From contig BRYA01000238.1 of assembly GCA_030267965.1 (NCBI GenBank), positions 1-64,000 on the forward strand: a stretch of DNA of 64,000 nucleotides. The letters are read 5' to 3'. Under the pieces are notes generated by a model. The model saw nothing but the letters and a program-made list of their open reading frames with translations, had not been told where the DNA came from and did not search any database. Positions 21,221 to 31,598 of the stretch are shown in pieces. The translations under genes and the position numbers were made by a program. The DNA is from Triparma columacea. Lineage: Eukaryota; Sar; Bolidophyceae; Parmales; Triparmaceae. The stretch's first letter is position 1. Each line of letters opens with the position of its first letter.

Positions 21221-24200
21221 ATGTCTTCTGAGTCTCGCCCTCTCGAGACGTCGACGAAGGATGTTTTAGATATGTTGAAGGCCATTCAAACCCTAGCGTC
21301 TACCTCTCACGATAAGATGTTGATAATGTACAAGCGAAAGCAAGAGAGCAAGAGGGCTGCTGCCCCTCGGACTGGGAGAGGGGGGGGGCAGAGGACGCCG
21401 GTCAACGCGCCGGCGTTTACTCCTGACTTTGTGCCGCCCCCGACCTCCTCGAACGTGACGGTGAAACTAAATTTGGAAGATGTTATACCCCCCAAGCTCT
21501 ACAAGGCCAGGGACAACTCTACTTTCAAGGACAGGATCTCGGGGCTGGTGGGGAGGTTGCATATCAGGCTCTCGCAGTACGCGGCGAGGGCGACGAAGAA
21601 GCTTGGGAAGTCAAGGCTTTCGAGCAGTCGGTCGGATTTCAACAAGAAATTGAGCGAGGAGAAGGTGAGGATTGACAGTTGTGGAGGAGCGGAGCGAGGA
21701 GGAAGGGCGGAGCGAGGAGAACGATGGTAGCTTGGAAGAGGGCTTCAGCGAATACGTAAATCCCACACAATCACTGTGTAACTTCTCAAACTAATCACTA
21801 CCTCCCCCCGCGCTTCACTTCTTCCACAGCTCCTGAGCTGCTTCGCGAGGTTCTCGTATGAAACCTCCGAGTACGACGAGCAACTGCATGTGCTAGAGAG
21901 GAAGCTATCCAAGAAAGCTTCGGCGAGGAACTACAACTTGACAACGAAGGAGGTGAGAAGGAGCAACATTACAGTACAATCTTCGCTGCTCTCCTCGCCC
22001 ACTAACACCCCCTCCCCCCCCATAGCGCAAAACGTTAGCGGCCTTGAAGTCCAAGGAGCTAACTGGTCAGAAGTTGGCCTTGAAGTTTGCTTGCAAGCCC
22101 CCCATGAGGGGCTCCCTTACTCTCTCCTCAGAGGGCTACCGCGCTGCTCTCTCCCTCCTTATGCCTGCCCTTAACCAACTCCTTACCAAGGAGGACGCGT
22201 TTATACTGCAGTCACTTACCAAGGGGAACGCGGTGCTCCTGACCCACCTCCTTATGGTTGGAGATGAAATTTACCTACCCTCCAAGCTTAACCCGGGACA
22301 AATGAAGAAAATTAAATGCTGGGGGGGCGGACGCAAGGAGATGGGCCTACTGAAGCTCAGGTCGGCAGGGTTCGAGAAACAGCTCAAATTCGATGAGATT
22401 CCAGAGAAAATTACTTACGGCTACTCCAAGTCGGTTATTGCGCCCCCAGAGCAGTTCGATGTGAAGGAGATTGCCAAGTCGTTCAAGGGCCCCAAGGCTT
22501 CCTTGCAAAGGAAGCTAGTTTGCGGTTTCAGAGGAGATTGGATATGCAAGGTGAGAATATATACTATAAAGCAAATAGAATAGCAAATCAGCATGGTAAC
22601 GACAACGACTAATTCCCGCAACCACGCTCATTGCAGAATTTGTACCACATCGATGGTGACGATGACTGCTTGGACGGGTACGTCGCTTACGCCGTCGCCG
22701 CCGTCGTGGTAGTCCAGGCGCTCGGTGACTCCGCTTCCCAGACGCACTTTGCCCTGCACGATGACGACGTCACGTGCCTCACGGTGGAGAAGGGAGGGGC
22801 GGTGAGGAGGGCGGCGAGCGGGCAGGTGCAGAGCACGGGGGGGGAGAGCTGCTGCGTGTACGTGTGGACGCTGCAGAGCAAGGTGAGCGATGGACGGAGA
22901 ACAGGGGAGACATTTATAAGCTTGCAGGGATCGACTAACGCAACCTCTCTTTACGCAGAAACTCTTGTACAAGTGCGGCCTCGGCTTCTTTCAGAGGCAG
23001 GTCCAGGCGGTGAGCTTTGGGGGGGAAAGGGAGAAGGGAGGACAGTCAAAATATTTGGTGGCAGTGGGAGGGGACAACAACCAGACGATGGGGGTGTTTG
23101 ACCTTAAGGCTGCAGCGGTATTGTTAGCAGAACGAGAGGACGATAACACAATCAACGCGCCTATACTGGCATTCTTCGGCATGGACAAACTCCCGGGAGC
23201 TCTACCGACTGTATATTCCTTGCAGTGGGTGGGGAACGGAGGGAACTTCGTCAGCCTAAGCCAGGGGAAGTCACTGAAGTTCTGGGAAATGGTAGAGGGA
23301 GGACAGAACGACGCGGGGACCCCGAATACCATAACCCAGAAGGTGAGAGGTGGACAAGAAGAAAAAATAGGAATAGCGCTAAGCCGAGGATTGTAATTCG
23401 CACCGTCACAAAGGCAGGCAATCTCATCATCATCCGCGCCCCACCCTCGCTCTCGCAGAAGAAGGGCATCGCCCCTCGGAATGTCAAGGAGCTAACGTGC
23501 ATGTCGTTCTCCGGTTTCGACTGCAAGTGGCTCGTGGTAGGAACCGACTCGGCCCTCTTCCTGGTGTACTCAAGGGAGGGGGGGGAACTGGTACAAGAGG
23601 TCAAGATGGAGCAAGGGTGCAGGGGAGTTTGGAGCATCGACATGAAGGAAGTAGAAGGTGGGGCCTTCAATGTGTGGTGCGGGTGTGGGGACGCAAGTGT
23701 TAGAATGGTCAAGCTCGTGTCAGGCAAGGGGGCGGGGGCACCGCCAAAGAAGGCAGGAGGGGCGGAGAAGGAAAATTCAGAGCCCAAAGATGCGGCCCCG
23801 AAGCCCCCTCCGGCCGGAACGGTACCTCCGGCACCACCGAGCTCGGGCGCGAAGAATGTATTCTCGTGCAGTTCAGAGCCGACGATGACGTACGTCCTTC
23901 CACCAACATTTGTTTCTCCCATAATCCCCTCGGGTGGAAGGAGCTCGTTCACCAGTAAGAAGCACCAGCACCATATAGAGTGGGACCGCGTTAGGCACTT
24001 GAGCGTAATCGGTCCGAACCAGGTTCTCGCAGGTAGGCAAGGCGGCACAATGTTCCACAGCAAGTGTACCCAAGGTTCAACAAGCTGGATAACTCTACCC
24101 ATCGCCGGGGGTCACGCGGACGCCGTAAACGACGTCGCCGCTTACCCCCTGTGGGGCGACGCTCACTCCGACGGTGTGTGCCTGGCGTACGCGACGGGTG

Positions 24201-25954
24201 GGAAGGACGGGCTTGTGTGCGCTTGGAAGGAGGGGGAGGATAACAAAGGGAGACCTTTGCCTAAAATTAGGGTGTCCATGGGACACGGGGTTTGCGGGGT
24301 CGCGTTCAGCAGGGGGGGGAACCTTATGGCTGTGGGGTGCGAAGGGGGTTATGTGAAGATATTCGGGGTGAGGGCATGGGCAGGTAGGGCAGCGAGAGGG
24401 AAGGTTAGCCCAGCAGGTGGGAAGAGGGGAGGGAAAGAGGGGCGGGTGAGTCCCGTCGGTAGCAATGGAGGGACGAGTCCAGCGAGCGGGAAGGCGAGTC
24501 CAGTCGGTGGGAATGGAGGGACGAGTCCAGCAAGCGGTCGTGCGAGTCCAGTCGGTGGTAGTGTGAGTCCATCCAGCGTTCGTGCTCCCCCCTCCACATC
24601 CTCAGGCGGCGTAAATAATTCCCCCGTCCCTCCCCCCACGTTCCTCGCCGAGCACAAGACGTTCCACGAGGACGTGTCCTGCGTGAAGTTTTCCCCGACC
24701 GGTGAGTTCCTAGCCGCCGGTAGCCACGATAACTTCATAGATATATTCAACGTACTAAAGGCGGGTATGAGGCCTATCAAAAGGCTGCGAGGACACACGA
24801 GCTACATAACGGGGATGGACTGGAGCTTTGACGGACAATGCCTACAGAGCACGTGCGGTGCCGGGGAGATACTACACTTCTAGGTTAAGGGGGGGGACGC
24901 CTGCAAAATGGTCACGTCGCAGGCGCAGGCGCAGGAGATATTGGTGGACGGGGGGAGGGGACATATGGACCTGAACGACTGGAAGAGGTGGGACGGGTGG
25001 AGCGTTACGATTGGGTTCCCTGTCATGGGTATATGGCCAGACTTTGCAGATAACACGGACGTTAATAGGGTAGCGAGGTGAGAGACGAAGCGAAGCAGCG
25101 ATGTTAGGCTAGAAGCGAGCCGTTTAAAAGGATGGTCGATTCACAAACTAACCCCGTCGTGCCCTACCAGGAGCTCCTCCGGAAAGTACTTGGTAACGGC
25201 AGACGATTTCGGCTGCGTGAAGCTCTTCAACTTCCCCTGCCTCGTCGAGGACTCCCCCTTCGTAGAGTACAATGGTCACTCCAGCCACGTATCATCCGTC
25301 GTGTTCTTAGGTGACGACAGGAGGGTGGTTACGACTGGTAGCGCTGACAGGGCTGTTTTCGTTTGGAGGTACGACGAAGGTACATTGGAGCGAGGGGTTA
25401 TGGGTGGTGGGGGGAGCGATGATGAGGAGGAGGGAGTGCTACCAGAGAGCCAGTTGGAACTAGTGAGGGGGTACGAACTGCAAATTGAAAGGGCGAGAGA
25501 GGAGGAAATAAGGAGGTCACTTAAGGACCCTTTCACAGCTATAAGAGGGAGGGAAGGGGGGAAGGGGGAGAGGTCGAAAGTGAGCGAGGAAGTGGGGGAA
25601 GACATTCAAGTTCTCAGTCATTTCCTGGGGGAAGTCTTAAGGGGAGTGGGGGGGAACGTCGGGGAGCTCGCCAGGAAGAGCGTTGAGGTTGACAGGGGAA
25701 GTGGGGGGGGAAGTGGGGGGGGGAAGAAGGGGGGAACCGTGGCTGTGAAGGAAGAGGAGAGGGTGGTGGTGAAGGAGGAGGAGAGGGTGGGGGTGAAGCA
25801 CTGCGTTTGCGAGGGGGTCGACGTCAGCAGGGAAGATTTAGAGAGATTAGGACTATGGGAGATTGAAAAACAAGCAAGGAAGGAAAGGAAGGAGAGGAGG
25901 GAGGAAAGGGCTAAGGAGAAGGAGAAATTCAAACCGAGGAGGACGAAGAAGTAA
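21221..25954 (+). CDS. EML-like HELP/WD40 microtubule-associated protein, with in-frame TAG
   Basis: Seven exons: 21221-21664, 21830-21952, 22026-22550, 22637-22882, 22959-23342, 23459-25077 and 25171-25954 (4125 nt, 1375 codons), phases consistent. Residues ~1-340 are unrecognised, mostly helical. A HELP-type motif, KLVCGFRGDWICKNLYH, spans exons 3-4, and WD40 blades follow: DDDVTCLTVEKGGA, VYSLQWVGNGGNFVSL, VSCVKFSPTGEFLAAGS, GVAFSRGGNLMAVG, SSVVFLGDDRRVVTTGSADR. FPVMGIWPDFADNTDVNRVA is typical of EML tandem propellers, which bind microtubules or cilia. A 12-residue SPVGGNGGTSPA-like repeat sits at ~24400-24590. One TAG at 24881-24883 (codon 1049) lies between GEILHF and VKGGDACKMV while the frame and homology continue on both sides. 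If translated normally the protein ends there. The tail is Lys/Glu-rich. Start: first ATG. Confidence 0.8.
24400..24590 (+). repeat. Gly/Ser/Pro coding repeat in EML-like gene
   Basis: Units of ~36 and ~63 bp, built from AGTCCAGTCGGTGGGAATGG and AGGGACGAGTCCAGCAAGCG variants, encode SPVGGNGGTSPASGKA-like peptides. They sit in a loop between two WD40 blades. The repeat is probably disordered and length-variable. Confidence 0.7.
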
Positions 25955-26024
25955 GGGCTGGTGTAAAATTCTGATTGTAAGAAAACAATATATCTAGTGT
26001 CTTTAAACAGAGTTGTACATGTGA

Positions 26025-26774
26025 TCATCCACCATTAACTAACCCCCATTCCCCCGCTCTAATAATGAACCATACCATCCTCCCTTCCCCCCCCCCCCCT
26101 TCAACCGTCCCCTTAACTCTCCCCCAAGCCTCCTCCAAACCTCCCCAGTGTCCTTCAAGTCTCTTAAAAAACCTCTCCACGAAATCCCTATAAAACTCAC
26201 CCTTACCTCTCTTCTCTCCACCCATAATAACACGGCTTATATTAGAGTCGTATATGGGTGCGTTGTAACCTAGTAGGTTCACGAATTTAGAAGCCATGCA
26301 TGTGCATCTATTACCACGCGAGTGAGCTGCTGTTAACTTAGAGTCAAGAGAGCACACGAGGTCTGTCACTTCAGGAGACGTGTTGGAGCAGACGCTGACG
26401 TGTATGGGGGGGGAGGGGTTGAGAAGTGCGAAGTTCTTTAGTACAGTGTGCATATCCTCAGCTGATGATACGGGCACGTTCCTACTGACACCATACTTGT
26501 ATGTGAGGTCTTTTAGGAAGACCTGATCCTTCTTTGTTAGAGGTGTGTGTTGGAAGGAACGGAGACCAGACATTAGAAATCGGCATGATTTATTGTAACG
26601 TGATATTACGGAGGATAACCAGGTGTCGTACTTTGTGGAGGATGAGGAGAAGGGGCGGGTGGTCGAAAGGTTGGTTTTTTCTTTCTTTTGGCGTTTTGAG
26701 GGTGAATTTTTGGAGAGTTGGGGTTGTCTTTTGGTAATTTTGGGCGGTTTCGATTCCAATTTGTGTTTTGTCAT
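26025..26774 (-). CDS. Hypothetical protein, basic N-terminus with helical C-terminal domain
   Basis: Single exon, 249 residues from the ATG at 26774; a longer open frame exists but only with a TTG codon. Residues 1-50 are Lys/Pro/Ser-rich and basic, consistent with a nuclear or organellar signal. Residues ~55-235 look globular and mostly helical. The segment SKFVNLLGYNAPIYDSNISR resembles the LHF..P..FPIYDS.V motif of some uncharacterised bacterial and fungal proteins, and of helix-hairpin glycosylase-like folds; this is only a resemblance. It is convergent with the EML-like gene (70 bp) and divergent from NDUFB7 (142 bp between starts). Function unknown. Confidence 0.55.
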   Translation of the reverse strand: MTKHKLESKPPKITKRQPQLSKNSPSKRQKKEKTNLSTTRPFSSSSTKYDTWLSSVISRYNKSCRFLMSGLRSFQHTPLTKKDQVFLKDLTYKYGVSRNVPVSSAEDMHTVLKNFALLNPSPPIHVSVCSNTSPEVTDLVCSLDSKLTAAHSRGNRCTCMASKFVNLLGYNAPIYDSNISRVIMGGEKRGKGEFYRDFVERFFKRLEGHWGGLEEAWGRVKGTVEGGGGEGRMVWFIIRAGEWGLVNGG

Positions 26775-26916
26775 ATTTTTTGTTCTTAAAGTGTTTTTGT
26801 GTCTGTCCCTTTTCTCCAAAACTTCCTTTTCCGCTTCGAGGCTTCGAGTTCTCTCCTTTTGCTCCTTCTCCTCCTCTTCTCCTCAGTTATAGTTTTTAGA
26901 TCATATTAATTGTACA
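26775..26916. promoter_or_regulatory. Short divergent promoter region (142 bp)
   Basis: The ATGs of the minus-strand hypothetical gene and of NDUFB7 are only 142 bp apart, so both must start transcription from this stretch or from within each other. It contains a pyrimidine-rich CTCCTTTTGCTCCTTCTCCT tract and an AGTTTTTAGATCATATTAAT stretch next to the NDUFB7 start. No named element was recognised. Confidence 0.4.
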
Positions 26917-27391
26917 ATGGGAGGTCATGGACATGCCTCACCTATGCCTACCTATAAACAGGATCATAAGGTACGTATACGTAGGGTTATAATACGCAAA
27001 CAGGTTAATATTGTGGAAATAATGAGGAGAATGAAATGAGGATCGAGATGTCTCTGTGGGTGTGTATTTTGTGTATATATGGCTATATATGAGTATAAAT
27101 CCACACATACATCACCATACAAACACATACCCACACACACACTCACACACACCCCACCCACACCACCAACAACATCAACAACAACAACAGGCCATGGAGG
27201 CAGCATCAGTCCCTCTCTCCCACCGTGACACCTGCGCACACCTCCTGATCCCCCTCAACAAGTGCCGCCGTAACACCTACTTCATGCCCTCCAGCTGCGG
27301 TGACGAGAGGCACGTGTACGAGGAGTGTGAGTACAATGCATACCTACAGAGATGTGAGATGAAGAAACAGCTTAGCAAACAGCAAGAGTGA
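26917..27391 (+). CDS. NDUFB7: Mitochondrial complex I subunit NDUFB7 (B18)
   Basis: Two exons, 26917-26970 and 27191-27391 (255 nt, 84 residues), phase 0. Accessory subunit of NADH:ubiquinone oxidoreductase facing the intermembrane space. The family hallmark is two CX9C pairs forming a disulfide-stapled helical hairpin: RDTCAHLLIPLNKCR and SCGDERHVYEECE, both with exactly nine residues between cysteines, followed by another Cys in YLQRCEMKK. The protein is shorter than the animal form (about 137) but covers its core. An N-terminal Gly after the Met (MGGHGHASP) could be myristoylated, as known for B18. The 220-bp intron starts GTACGT and carries CA and ACA microsatellites just before its acceptor, unlike the GTGAG introns around it. 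Confidence 0.88.
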
Positions 27392-27794
27392 ACATTTAAA
27401 AGGACTACGACGTTAAAGAGAAAGGACTGTAGAGGGGAGGGAGGGTGGAAGTGGAGGATGGGAGATGAGGACAGAACAACAAATCGGTGGGGAGTTTTCC
27501 TGGAGCAAACAAGTGAAGCAAAGGGAATAAGACGTGCAAGGTGAAGAAGAGAAGAAGAGGTTCGAAGGTTTGGGACAAAGGTTTGGGACGAAGGACGATG
27601 CTTCTCTTCCTCAGGACGATGCTACTCTTCCTCATGATGATGCTTCTCTTCCCCAGAAAAATTGTAAATCTCAACTCCTTCATTCTTCGCTCTTTGAAAA
27701 GGTTTACATTACCATTTTTCACTTTGTTTCCTTCAGGTTCACTCCTCATCACATCCCCCCCCCCATTACCCCTCATCCTTCTCCCCCCCCCCCA
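27392..27794. other. Intergenic, with a 21-bp tandem repeat near 27592-27654
   Basis: This is the convergent gap between NDUFB7 and the next minus-strand gene. Three copies of a 21-bp unit, GGACGATGCTTCTCTTCCTC and close variants, occur at about 27592-27654, followed by a C-rich stretch. No supported gene. Open frames here come from the repeat. Confidence 0.5.
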
Positions 27795-30700
27795 TCAATT
27801 CCATCCCTCCATCTCCCTCCTCCTCCTCTCTCTTTCCCTTCTCCCTCTCCACTCCCTTTCCCTGTCCTCCACCCCCTCCGCCCATCTTTCCGCTTCATCC
27901 TCTCCCCCCTCTTCCCCCACCGTTAGGTACCCCTTCCATCCCCCCCCTCCCCTCCTCTCCATAACCAGCACCCACCTCCCCCCCTTATCTTCAACGATCT
28001 CACACCCGAACCCGCTCCCCCCTTCCCCCTCCCCCCCCGCCACATAAAGCCTTCCCACCTCTTCATCTCCCTCCCCCTCCCCCCCTCCGTCGTCCCCCCC
28101 TACCCCGCTACACTTGATGGCAACGTAGTCATGTTCAGAACCTTCCTCCCCCCCAACCTCAACCACGCATTTATACCTTCCCTTAATACCGCCCCCCCCT
28201 ATACCCTCAGTATCTACGTCCATTATACCTGAGAGCTCACCTAAGGAGGGCGAGAGATTCATGGTTACAGACGAGAGAGTATCCTGATAATCCTTAACCT
28301 CCATAACCTCCTTAACCTCCCCTACCTCTCCGATTTCCTTCTTCATGTCCCCAACCTCCCTTAAAATATTCTCATACTCCCCCTCAAGTACCTCTGCCTT
28401 TCTAACCGCCTCATCCCCCTCATTTCCCCTTCCCTCTCCCCCCTCCTCCTTCTCTTTATTTTCATCACTCGTTATAGTTGTTGTTAATAATGGTGGTGGT
28501 GGTGGTATACCGTATTTAAAAGCTTCCTCCTCCTCCACCGTACCCTTCATACCGCTAGCTGAGTGGACGTATGGTTTTGGTGATGAAACACCAATACCTC
28601 CTCCGACCACCCCTCCTACATCAACATCAACGGACCCTGAAATTTTAACGGTAGGAACGGGGGATTCAGCCTCCAAAGGGAGCACTGGTTTACCCTCACC
28701 CAAGTCAGAGGGTGATGGTGTTCCATCGGTTGTGTAGGTTTTGTGACTTGATGGTAGTGTCGATTTCCCAACCTTTTCATCCTTATCATCCCCGTTATCA
28801 ACGCCCACTCCATCGTCGTCGTAGGATTCGTTGGGTTCGTTCTTGCCTTCTTCTGCAATCGTGTCTGTTCCACCCTCACCCCTTTCTTCCTTTACTTCGT
28901 CTTTCGTAGTACCTTCCTGTATCTTATCGTCCACCTCAACAGTTCCGGAATCCTCCTCCGACGACGACTTAGGAACAGTACGAGAACTATCTTCCTCATC
29001 TAAAACCTTACTCTTAACACCCCCAGGTGGCGTAGGGCTATACGTGCCCCTCCTCCTAGAGGTCTTCCCCTCAGACTTGGAGTTAGAGTTTGGTGGGTTT
29101 GGTGAACGTCCCCTTGGGCGAACTCGAGATGAGGTTGGGGTATCTCGGGGCTTCTTGGGATTACGGGTGGACGGCGGTTGGGAAGGGGGCTTGGGGAGGG
29201 TGGATGAGGAGGAAACGGAGGAGGGAGCGGAGGGGGGGAAGGAGGGGGCCGTCGTTTGCGATTTTTCGTCAGAGGAACCCGGCTGCATGGTAGATGAAGG
29301 AGCAGACGGAGGCGAGTTATTCGAGACCACCGCAGCTGACGGCGCGGAACCCTTCTCGACCACGGCCGCCGCCGACGGCTCCTTCTCACCCAGCACCTCC
29401 TCAGACTCCTTCTCCCCCCCAACCCCCTTACTCCAAACCTCCACGTCGACCTTGTTCCCTCCTCCCCCTTCCCCCACATTCACTCTAATGCTAAGCTCCA
29501 TGTCCCTAAGCATCCCCACGCAGTCGTCCGTCTCTATAAGCCTGTAAAGCCTACTACTCAGCAACCCCGCATCATGAGCAGTCAGGAAGTTCCTCATATC
29601 CTCGCACAAGCAACCGCTCATTACGCTCGCCCACCTGCCGATCTCCCCAGGGTCAGAGCTGCAGAGTACAGCCATTCCCCCACCCGGTAGTCCTACCCCG
29701 AGCCCGTAACCCCACTTATCGGGCGTCGGTATCGTCTCCCCACCCCCAACCCAAATGTTAGCGTTGGCTACCCCGACCTTGAAAAGAACTTTCCTCTTCC
29801 TGCTGCTGCCGTAGCACCTCAGGTACGGGAGGAGCACTTTACCCCCCCCACCTTCCTCCCCAACCTCCTCCCTCTCCATGGCAAGTTCAAAGTGCATTTC
29901 CTTCCAACTCGTCGTTCTCCTCCCTCCCCCCTCCCCCCCCTCGTACTCCACGCATGTCGTCAATCCCCCAGATACGACTACCTCACCCTCGAACCTTGGG
30001 CCACCCCTGGCCGAACGGCCTGAGACGTGCTGCATAGCAGGGACGTTGTACCTGTCCATTTCCGACTCTGTTATATCCTCCATTCCCTCACCTCCCTCTC
30101 CTCCACCTAAGTCAAAGGGGTCAGCAGAGGAACCTTCGGTGGTCGATCCCCCGGCGGGACCGGAGGCGATACCGGCGTCCAAGTCGAACCCCTTACCCCC
30201 GTTATTGTCGAATAAAGTGTTCCTACTGTGCTTAAGGTCCAGCAACCTCAGGGCTGACGATCTCCCTAAAGCGAGGTCCCTGACGAGGGATAGGTCAGAG
30301 GGTGAACTTGAGAACGCGATTAGCGTTGTCCCGTCGTTGAAGTGCATGCGAACCCGAGGGTCACCAGGCTCGTATGAGCAGAGCCCTAGCTCGTGGTAAC
30401 CCCACTCCGCCTCCTCCTCATCCTCACCCCCCCCGGCGGACCCCGACCGACGAAGCTTGAGGGAGTGGGGACGAAGCTCGAGGACGCAATCAACGACGAC
30501 GTCGAACTCGACGCCCTTGGCCTCGCTTGGTACCCCGATCTCACACTTGTCTAAACGAACTGTACAGACGGTTCCCTCACCCCCCGGTGAACCCTCCCAG
30601 TTACCATCGTCAAGGCAGGATGTCAAGCACGATATAATGGCCTCAGTTTCGTTCTCCCCTCCAGCCTTAACGTATAACGGTGAATCCTCGTTCCAGAAGA

Positions 30701-31016
30701 GGACCCTAACAAGTAGTATCCCCTCAACCTTCGTTTTACAAACGCTCCTCACGTCCACAAGCCTCTGAAAGTACGTGAATATCGAGCGCTGCGGGTGCAC
30801 CATTGATATAGTTTCCGTGTCCCCGTCTATGCATAGGACGCGACGCGCGAGTACAGGGGGGGAGGAGGACAGGGGGGAGGGGGGAGGGAGGGACAGTTGA
30901 GAGATGGGAGGGGGGGGGAGAAGGATACGGGTGGTAAGGAACGTTGCTGGAACACTTGATACGACCGGGACCCGGGGTGAGGGAACGGAGGGTGGGGGGA
31001 ACGATGAAAAGAACAT
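27795..31016 (-). CDS. Large low-complexity protein, possibly PH-like ends
   Basis: One continuous frame of 1073 residues from the ATG at 31016. Residues ~55-140 (RVLCIDGDTETISMVHPQRS and the SPLYVKAG...EAIISCLTSCLDD part) have the strand-strand-helix look of a pleckstrin-homology-like domain. Residues ~140-500 are globular with Gly/Glu inserts. Residues ~520-870 are strongly disordered: Ser/Pro/Ala-rich, then acidic. A C-terminal segment (~950-1060) again looks PH-like, beginning YKCVVEVGG and ending in a charged helix. The gene is full of C and G homopolymer runs, so small sequencing indels or missed introns are possible. No family can be named with confidence. Confidence 0.5.
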   Translation of the reverse strand: MFFSSFPPPSVPSPRVPVVSSVPATFLTTRILLPPPPISQLSLPPPSPLSSSPPVLARRVLCIDGDTETISMVHPQRSIFTYFQRLVDVRSVCKTKVEGILLVRVLFWNEDSPLYVKAGGENETEAIISCLTSCLDDGNWEGSPGGEGTVCTVRLDKCEIGVPSEAKGVEFDVVVDCVLELRPHSLKLRRSGSAGGGEDEEEAEWGYHELGLCSYEPGDPRVRMHFNDGTTLIAFSSSPSDLSLVRDLALGRSSALRLLDLKHSRNTLFDNNGGKGFDLDAGIASGPAGGSTTEGSSADPFDLGGGEGGEGMEDITESEMDRYNVPAMQHVSGRSARGGPRFEGEVVVSGGLTTCVEYEGGEGGGRRTTSWKEMHFELAMEREEVGEEGGGGKVLLPYLRCYGSSRKRKVLFKVGVANANIWVGGGETIPTPDKWGYGLGVGLPGGGMAVLCSSDPGEIGRWASVMSGCLCEDMRNFLTAHDAGLLSSRLYRLIETDDCVGMLRDMELSIRVNVGEGGGGNKVDVEVWSKGVGGEKESEEVLGEKEPSAAAVVEKGSAPSAAVVSNNSPPSAPSSTMQPGSSDEKSQTTAPSFPPSAPSSVSSSSTLPKPPSQPPSTRNPKKPRDTPTSSRVRPRGRSPNPPNSNSKSEGKTSRRRGTYSPTPPGGVKSKVLDEEDSSRTVPKSSSEEDSGTVEVDDKIQEGTTKDEVKEERGEGGTDTIAEEGKNEPNESYDDDGVGVDNGDDKDEKVGKSTLPSSHKTYTTDGTPSPSDLGEGKPVLPLEAESPVPTVKISGSVDVDVGGVVGGGIGVSSPKPYVHSASGMKGTVEEEEAFKYGIPPPPPLLTTTITSDENKEKEEGGEGRGNEGDEAVRKAEVLEGEYENILREVGDMKKEIGEVGEVKEVMEVKDYQDTLSSVTMNLSPSLGELSGIMDVDTEGIGGGGIKGRYKCVVEVGGEEGSEHDYVAIKCSGVGGDDGGGEGEGDEEVGRLYVAGGEGEGGSGFGCEIVEDKGGRWVLVMERRGGGGWKGYLTVGEEGGEDEAERWAEGVEDREREWRGRRERERRRREMEGWN

Positions 31017-31598
31017 CGCTTAAATTAAGGATTCTCAAGGTTTCTGCCCTTTTAGAAAGGATTTTCGGACTCAGATATTTCATGAATAGGGTGGGGGGGA
31101 GATCACAACCGAAACTTGGCGAAGGCCTTTGGCAAATTAAACGCGGTGCGGTTTATTGTCATTCCAAGCGCGTCGAAGGTGTCCGAGACACGCTTCTCAG
31201 CAGGGTGGGTGGGTGGCATTAAAAAATTCTTCCTCTACGCGACGCTACTCCTGTTATGAGGCCGTAGGCCCAAGGTGAGCGTTCGCACTTACTTTTAAAC
31301 TGTGTGTTAAGCAGAGATTAAATTTTGCCATCGCTCATTTCGTCGATTCCTCATCATTCCAATTCCCTAGAGGAACCCAACCCAACAGAAAAAAATGGAT
31401 GCCTGACACTGCCTTTTCCGCTTGGTTCTGACTTGGCCTCATTATTATTATTTCCTCCTCCCCACTACTCTTTAGGCACCTATTCCTAGAAACCTAACCT
31501 TCAGAAGCGAGAGTACCTACACAACACCCGTCTAGTAATTTCAAGTGCCTTAACCTCTTAACTTAACCACACTCTCAATCGATCGCCTAACATTCATC
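31017..31598. promoter_or_regulatory. Divergent intergenic region
   Basis: 582 bp lie between two divergent gene starts and should contain both promoters and 5' UTRs. An ATTATTATTATTTCC stretch is seen near 31440, and a CCTAAC-rich stretch at 31490-31570. No gene, RNA or defined motif was recognised. Confidence 0.4.

Noticed and set aside
24853..24883. A 31-bp intron (GTGCGG to TTCTAG) that would remove the TAG in the EML-like gene
   Set aside because: Too short for a spliceosomal intron here, would delete the conserved GEILHF and would shift the frame of the following conserved block.
27534..28047. Plus-strand frames over the 21-bp repeat and C-rich DNA
   Set aside because: Composition-driven; overlap the 3' end of a longer minus-strand gene and show no conserved features.
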